This document shows positions 58,433 to 64,000 of a stretch of DNA of 64,000 bases, in pieces (position 1 is the first letter of the stretch; every line of letters begins with the position of its first letter). Source of the stretch: Cavenderia fasciculata. Taxonomy: Eukaryota; Evosea; Eumycetozoa; Acytosteliales; Cavenderiaceae. The stretch lies in NCBI RefSeq assembly GCF_000203815.1, contig NW_004457639.1, positions 806,001-870,000 of the forward strand. The letters are read 5' to 3'. Both the position numbers and the translations under genes were made by a program. The notes beneath the pieces are model-generated. The model was not told the origin of the DNA and searched no databases. It saw nothing but the letters and a program-made list of their open reading frames with translations.

Positions 58433-59779
58433 ATGTATTATGGACCAAATATAACAGCAGAGTCTTTGGGAGGGGGTCCTATATATAATGATTTAGCCAT
58501 AACATATATGATCATTCGTATTATAGTTTGTACATACATCATTATAATTTGTTTTACCCAAGTTGTTTTGGAATACAAATATCAGATATCACTTAAAAGT
58601 TTTATCAATCCTAGAATTTATACTTATTTTGGTGTTATTATGTATTTATTTTGTATGTAAATTAAATAAATAAATTAATCAATATTCCCTTTATATATAT
58701 ATTTTATTTAAATATCAATACTAATACTAAATATATTTAAATAGTTAGAATATTATATACAATTACATTTTTTGTTACGGGGAGTGAAACAGTTGGAACA
58801 GTACCAGATTTACTATCATTTTGGTCATTATTCTTTCAATTTTATAGTTGGACTTGGGTAGGTGCTTATTGGGGTAGATTGGTCTTGGCATTGTTTTCAG
58901 TCAATATCTTAAAGTATGACAAGTTGGTATGGATATCTTCATGGATTATGATTGGTACATCGCTGATGTATGTTGTCATCTACCACATACTAGCCTTCAA
59001 ATACCCGAGTCAAGCATCAAACTTTTTCGTCGGTGGATTCCTGGCTATCGCAGCACTCTATGGTGGACTGTGTATTCTGACAGGCACAGTATTGTATAGA
59101 CAAATTAAAAAAAAGGAAGAACTTTTCACAGATCGAATCAATTCGATTATTGGTCGTATTAGAATATTGGCTATCATCTTGACTGCCAGTATTGCCATTA
59201 TCCTAGTACGTGATTTAATATTTTATGTTATCCTTGGTATACCAATCTATTCAGTATTGAAACATATATCAAATGTCATAACAATGATCATTGAATTTGC
59301 TGTTGCTTTTTGTAAGTATCAAATTACAATTAATAATCAATCAATCAGTCAATCAATTCCTAATACTTATTTATATCTCTTTCTATCTATCTATCTATTT
59401 AGGTATAATGGTATCGATTGCAGAGAAACCATATAATTATTTAACATTTAAATGTGTTAATCCAAGTATGAACAAACCATTACATGAAAAAGAGTCTAGT
59501 GCAAGTGGCCGTCGTATGACTATATCTTCGAGGTGTTCAAATGATGCTTTATCCAGTACAAGCTCATCATCGAGTAATACTACCAATGTCTTGCCACCAA
59601 AATCAAAATCTAAATCACAAATTCAAATGAATCGATTATCCATTGTTGATGTTCAATCAATACTCTCCACCCATCAACCAAATGTTGATGCCAACAACAA
59701 CAGCATCCCAATAACCCAAGAACCTAATAATAATAATAATGAAAAGGTAAATAGTAATAGTGGTGACGGTAATGTTTAA
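58433..59779 (+). CDS. Seven-transmembrane protein, paralogue 2
   Basis: Three exons (58433-58652, 58745-59311, 59403-59779) give 387 residues. It starts MYYGPNITAESLGGG and shares FYSWTWVGAYWGRLVLALFS, TVLYRQIKKKEELFTDRI and HISNVITMIIEFAVAFC with the paralogues at 51723 and 60667. Compared with paralogue 1 it lacks the intron in the first exon. Compared with both others it lacks the intron that splits the GAY|W codon. The tail is shorter and its Ser-rich motif (SSRCSNDALSSTSSSSSN) replaces the SFNSATSSLSQKS block, so this is the most diverged copy. Function as for paralogue 1 is unknown. Confidence 0.72.
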
Positions 59780-60493
59780 ATGAAATTTCAAATGGAACCC
59801 CTCGAGTACAGGTGCTCTTCAAAAAAGAAATAAATTCTAAAAAACTAACGATTTGTTTGAAGGATAAATATCCTTTCAATTATTAAAAAAAGAATAAAGA
59901 GATCTTTTGTTCGGGACTTGAAAGAGAGTCTAGTTTTTAGACCCGGTGTACAGGGGACTGTCCCCTCCTATCCATCCCATTCTTCTTTCATAAGCACAAC
60001 ACTGAATAAATTTTAAGAAGAAGGCGACGACGACATTACAATGATCGTTGGAAATTGAAAAAACTAATCGTGAAGAAGGGTGGGAGGGAGGGAGGGGGAT
60101 GTGAGCAAATAGGGGGTGCTCTAAAAGCCCCAAAAGGCAATAAGTTTTGCCTATGAACACCAATCATTGAATATTTGGTTTTCAGGGTAGAGTTTTTCGT
60201 GCATTAGAGTGTTCATCTTTTATCTTGATGCTCCAGCAAAAAAGAGATCAAAACCACATCTGTCTGTGGTTGCGCGCCTTCACTAATTGTGATGCACCTC
60301 CTGTGCAGAGGGGGTAGGTCTTTCATTCTGTTGGTTGTTGAAGGTAGGAAGGAACCCCTTTCATCTATTATTATTATTATTTATTATTATTTATTATTAG
60401 TTTTAGTAGAGTAGAGTAGTGTTCAACAAGGTTTAGGTTGATTGGTTTACAACAACAAAACAAGATAGAAAGAAAATAACACTACTATTTGTT

Positions 60494-60531
<38 letters not shown>

Positions 60532-60666
60532 AAGAAGAAGAGTTGGATAGAAGTTTGATCAATGGTTAAATAGCAATAATAATAATAATAGTTATTAATA
60601 ACCAACCAACCAACCAACCAACCAATCAACCAATCAATCAACTAATTTTATAATAGAAGCCAAAAA
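59780..60666. other. Intergenic with several small hairpins
   Basis: The region 59930-60350 is markedly less AT-rich than other spacers. It contains short perfect stem-loops at 59953-59965 (GGGGACTGTCCCC), 60254-60269 (CCACATCTGTCTGTGG) and 60293-60307 (TGCACCTCCTGTGCA). A (TA)n run (about 60502-60526) and CAAC repeats lie before the next gene. No protein frame is convincing. Confidence 0.45.
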
Positions 60667-62095
60667 ATGGAAACATGGGGACCAAATATAACAAGAGAAT
60701 CACTTGGAGGAACAGAAGCTTTTACGGCATTAGCATATTCTTATATGATCATACGTATTCTTGTTAGTGCAATCATAACAATCTTGGTATCGGTTCAAAT
60801 GTACTTTGAAATTAGATATTCTCATTCGCGACAGAGTTTGATTAACCCGAGATTTTTGTCAATGATCGGAGTTGCCATTTATCCAATTTGTAAGTAATAA
60901 ATAGAAGTTATATATATAACTTGTCTTGTTGAATCCACTCACTTACATTTGATTTTTCTTTTCATCTACATAGTCAGAGTATTATATACAGCAGTTTATT
61001 TTTATACATTGACTGAAGAGGTTGGTACTGTTTGTGACTATATTTCAATTTGGGCACTTTACTTTCAATTATTTAGTTGGACTTGGGTTGCTGCTTATTG
61101 TAAGTTGTATATTTTGAAATTATGAATGATAAATGAATCAATGATTATGATGATTAACAAAACTTTTGGTCATTTTAATATTTTAGGGGGTCGATTATTA
61201 TTAGCATTATTTTCAGTTATATTGACCTATGATAGAAAGGTATGGGTTTTTGCATGGGGCATTATAGGAGTATCGATGGTATTTGTAATTGTATATCATG
61301 TGGTTGCCAAGGTAGCTCCGTCGGTAGGTCTCTATTTATTTAGTGCCGGATTTCTAACGATCCTGGCCATCTTTGGAACGATCTGTGTCAATTGCGGATT
61401 CTTTTTATATCGACAAGTGTACCAATACAAAGGACAACTATTAACAGATAGAGTCAAAGGTATTCTCAGGCGTATTCGTATATTAGCCATCATCATGACA
61501 TGTGCTATCATCGTTACACTTATTCGAGATTTACTCTATTACATTGTATTGAAAATACCTGTTACCAGTGTTTACAAACATGCATCCAATGTAATTACAA
61601 TGTCTGTTGAGTTTGTTTTGGCTGGCTGTAAGTAACCTCTAGTGTTAAATAAGAATTGTATAATTCTTTAATTTATATTAATTTTTATTTATTTAATTTG
61701 TTGTAATAGGTGTAATGATATCAGTTTCAGAAGAACCAATTAATTATTTTAAATTTCAATGTATTAATCCTAGTTTGGTGCCAAAGGTTCAATATGAAAA
61801 GGATCATTCATTTAATTCAGCAACTAGTAGTCTTTCACAAAAGTCTACATCATTGTCTATTGGATCCAATAGAACGACCACCTCGGGTGTTTCCAGTCCT
61901 AGTAAATCTAGGGCACAATCTAATATACAAATACAAAGACCAAAAGGATCAATCATTTTATCAAAACAATCTAGTAGTAGTAGTAATAGCGGTACTAGTA
62001 CTAGTATAAATAGTAGTGTTAGTAGTAGTAATGAAAATAATTGTATCGATAGTAGTAATAATAATAGTAATGTCAATTTGGACCAACCATCTTCC

Positions 62096-62146
<51 letters not shown>

Positions 62147-62275
62147 GATATTATTCCAAATGTTAATAATAATATACCAAATAGTAATAGTAATAATAAT
62201 AATAATAATAATAATGTACCAATAGTTGAAACCAATATCCGAAGAGATGAAGATGATGGTGATCACAATGTTTAA
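60667..62275 (+). CDS. Seven-transmembrane protein, paralogue 3
   Basis: Four exons (60667-60889, 60974-61099, 61187-61627, 61710-62275) give 451 residues. It begins METWGPNITRESLGGTEAFT and carries LFSWTWVAAYWGRLLLALFS, GFFLYRQVYQYKGQLLTDRV and HASNVITMSVEFVLAGC. The 126-nt second exon and 441-nt third exon have exactly the lengths of the matching exons of paralogue 1. The tail repeats the KDHSFNSATSSLSQKSTSLS block of paralogue 1, then expands into long Ser and Asn runs. Paralogues 1 and 3 are therefore the closest pair. Membrane role unknown. Confidence 0.72.
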
Positions 62276-62551
62276 TTAATTAAAAATATTCATAGATAGA
62301 TAGATAGATAGATAGATAATATAATAAATTATCGATCTGTCATCACCACTATGATCGATCAAACAAAGAGGAATTGATTTCCATTCCATTCCGCTCAACG
62401 TTTATTCAATACACCACAAATTTGATTTAATTAATTCTTTTTGTTTTTTATTGCATCGTCACACCCCCATTATGCATTCTTATTTCGCATTGAAACATTG
62501 TCTACATACATACATACATACATATATTTCAAGTCTTATTTATATATAAAC

Positions 62552-63244
62552 ATGTCTTCAAGGACTTACATCTCACGTATGATACTTGTAGCATGCTTGC
62601 TTACAACAACACCGCGTTATACTAACATCATACAATTTTTTTAGAGGATGGGTCAGTTGGGAACAAGAATACAAGTATTTGGAGAGTATCAGCGATACCA
62701 GAATTCTTTTGGTACCTACTTAATCAAATCACTTGTTTGTAAGTACCACACTACTACTTTTATTAAAGTTATCAAGAACATTACATTGATTGATTAATTA
62801 ACCATTTCCTATATCATTACATCTATATTAGCTTTCACACTTTAGTTTCAGTAGGTTCATCTTTTTACACAGATAGAGAGAGAGATAGATAAAGAGAGTA
62901 GAATAGAATAGAATATACTAACAATGTTACATTATAAGGACCCAGCAACAGATAAATACAAGAAAACAGGTAGATCTCATTCCGGTGGCGGAGGAGGTGG
63001 TGGATATGGTGGAGGTGGAGGTGGAGGTGGTGGAAACCATAGAGCTGGAGGATTTGGCAGAGTAGCTACAATGCAAAATGTTTGTATGTATCATAAACAT
63101 AAACGTAGTGCTTGGTTGAAAAGATAAAACAACAATCAACAAAAATGGATCCTATTTATTTATTTATTATTCATTATTAATTATTTTTAATCTATATTTA
63201 TTATAGCAAATTGTGATCTTCCACAAGGAGGGTGATCTAGATAA
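62552..63244 (+). CDS. selk: Selenoprotein K (in-frame TGA = selenocysteine)
   Basis: Five short exons (62552-62576, 62645-62738, 62832-62850, 62912-63083, 63207-63244) give 115 residues. The start MSSRTYISQDGSVGNKNTSI runs into WRVSAIPEFFWYLLNQITC, matching the SelK start (MVYI.NGxV...PWRLS..ITDFFWG) and its single membrane helix (about 26-52). A Gly-rich segment follows (about 68-100), then GGFGRVATMQNVSNCDLPQGG. The next codon is TGA, then Ser, Arg and TAA. SelK has selenocysteine third from the C-terminus in GGUGR/GGUGK, exactly this position (residue 113). SelK is an ER membrane protein that partners with p97 and DHHC6 in ER-associated degradation and palmitoylation. The third intron (62851-62911) is the least certain join. 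A SECIS hairpin lies downstream. Confidence 0.85.
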
Positions 63245-63901
63245 ATGCATTTAAATCCAATCTAAATGTGTACCTCTGTTACATTCTTTTTTTTTTTTTC
63301 AAGAAGAACTGGTATGGATGGACGGACGATAAATCGATTGAAATCATTCACACTCTACTACCAGCAATTCTACAAGTAGACGCACAGCACCAATTTAAAT
63401 TATTCTTAAATTGGTTATTTTATTGTTGGAAAAAAAAGAAATGGTTAAATAGTTTCACAAAGAGGTAGATTTAAATGCATTAATATCCTTTGGAAACATT
63501 CAATTTGGGGAATGGTTGATGTAACGAAATATGTATTGTACAAAAAGTATTTATTGTATAAACAATATATTATATTATTGTTGTGATGACTGGAACTACC
63601 CTAACCTTTGATCAAGGAGGTAGTTTCATGAAAAATGGTCAACAATTCCCTTTTTTGATATTTCCAATTAATCAATTATTACAAATCAAATAAAATGTAT
63701 ATAAAATATAAATATAAAATAATCCCTGGTTTGATTTGGTTTGATTTACAAGTCAGAAGATTCGAACTATAATTGGTTAGGAAATCTCGATCCCGGAATT
63801 GTTCCTTTTTTTTGGAATTCTGAGGGAGGAAGAAGAGACACTTTCAAATTCATCAGCTCTTGTTATTCTTTTACTGTTTATTTTAACTAGTAACGAAAAA
63901 G
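63245..63901. other. Selenoprotein K 3' UTR and spacer
   Basis: This is the presumed 3' UTR of the SelK gene, with the SECIS element at 63577-63646, followed by the promoter of the last gene. A 14-bp perfect inverted repeat (AATGCATTTAAATC) lies at 63244-63257 and 63468-63481. A short frame between them (WYGWTDDKSIEIIHTLLPAI...) has no credible start and is treated as non-coding. Confidence 0.55.
63577..63646 (+). promoter_or_regulatory. SECIS element (form 2)
   Basis: The outer helix is 63577-63583 with 63640-63646 (ATTGTTG/CAACAAT). The internal loop carries the ATGA motif at 63586-63589 and TGA at 63629-63631, forming the non-Watson-Crick quartet. The ten-base-pair inner helix is 63591-63600 with 63619-63628, including one G-U pair. 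The apical region has the unpaired AA at 63603-63604. It also holds a small extra stem CCTT/AAGG (63605-63608 with 63614-63617) around a TGATC loop, which makes it a form-2 SECIS. It lies about 340 nt past the SelK TGA and is in the correct strand and order to recruit SBP2. Confidence 0.85.
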
Positions 63902-64000
63902 ATGAAGTCACTCGTCGTTGCTATAACTATTCTCTTCTTTGTAGCTTTGACTTCTTCAATAAATCTTTCTCCTGAAGGTATATAAATATTTAAATATATA
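63902..64000 (+). CDS. Secreted protein, signal-peptide exon (partial)
   Basis: The ATG at 63902 opens MKSLVVAITILFFVALTSSI, a clear signal peptide with a likely cut after TSS, and continues NLSPEG to a GTATAT donor at about 63978. Only the first exon lies inside the window, so the mature protein is unknown. Confidence 0.6.

Noticed and set aside
63268-63468. Short frame downstream of SelK (WYGWTDDKS...)
   Set aside because: It has no ATG or splice acceptor of its own and lies between the SelK stop and its SECIS, so it is taken as 3' UTR.
63741-63800. GATTCGAAC-like T-loop motif suggesting a tRNA
   Set aside because: No acceptor stem, D-arm or anticodon arm can be formed around it on either strand.

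Overview
The window is nuclear DNA of a dictyostelid social amoeba. Intergenic DNA and introns are very AT-rich. Introns are short (about 50-115 nt), with GTATGT/GTAAGT donors and TTTAG or TATAG acceptors. Coding regions carry Asn and Gln runs from (AAT)n and (CAA)n, and the proteins match dictyostelid or general eukaryotic families. I cannot name the species; it is not obviously D. discoideum. All exon joins below were worked out by eye from splice sites and reading frame.

Layout. 1-3.3 kb: the 3' part of a degenerate ankyrin-type gene, a truncated tandem copy of it, and an XYPPX-repeat protein gene. 4.3-8.7 kb: an F-box/JmjC/APH-fold fusion protein and the MAP kinase kinase mekA. 8.9-14.4 kb: a seven-finger Nab2/ZC3H14-type poly(A)-binding protein, a complex I 21 kDa (NUXM-type) subunit, the adaptin-binding p34 protein (AAGAB) and the Hsp90 co-chaperone p23. 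14.8-24.5 kb: a polyQ protein joining an SS18/GIF-type N-terminus to a Myb domain, a SERF protein, a calponin-homology/coiled-coil protein, a small protein and a YIPF5-type Golgi protein. 24.9-35.1 kb: two GNAT acetyltransferases, CPSF2, a small probable mitochondrial protein, an ING-type PHD protein, a frameshifted hypothetical and a multi-pass membrane protein.

35.7-50.98 kb: a DNase II-like gene with one apparent frameshift, an F-box/LRR-like pseudogene facing its intact paralogue, a YdeI/OmdA-domain protein with a mitochondrial-type leader, a TPR-SET-MYND protein, a polyQ RhoGEF and a 3-methyladenine DNA glycosylase. 51.7-62.3 kb: three paralogous seven-transmembrane genes on the + strand. 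Between the first two lies a minus-strand importin-5-like gene that does not assemble cleanly; one of its gaps holds a block flanked by a perfect 30-bp inverted repeat. 62.55-63.65 kb: a selenoprotein K gene in five short exons with an in-frame TGA three codons from the end and a form-2 SECIS hairpin downstream. The window ends in the signal-peptide exon of a secreted protein.

The genes are mostly unrelated housekeeping and signalling genes, as is usual in a eukaryotic chromosome, so no operon-like logic is expected. The points most worth attention are the selenoprotein K gene with its SECIS, the SS18-Myb fusion, the inverted-repeat block in the importin-like gene, the facing pseudogene/gene pair with a near-identical 143-bp segment, and two apparent frameshifts at poly-A runs, each correctable by one extra A.
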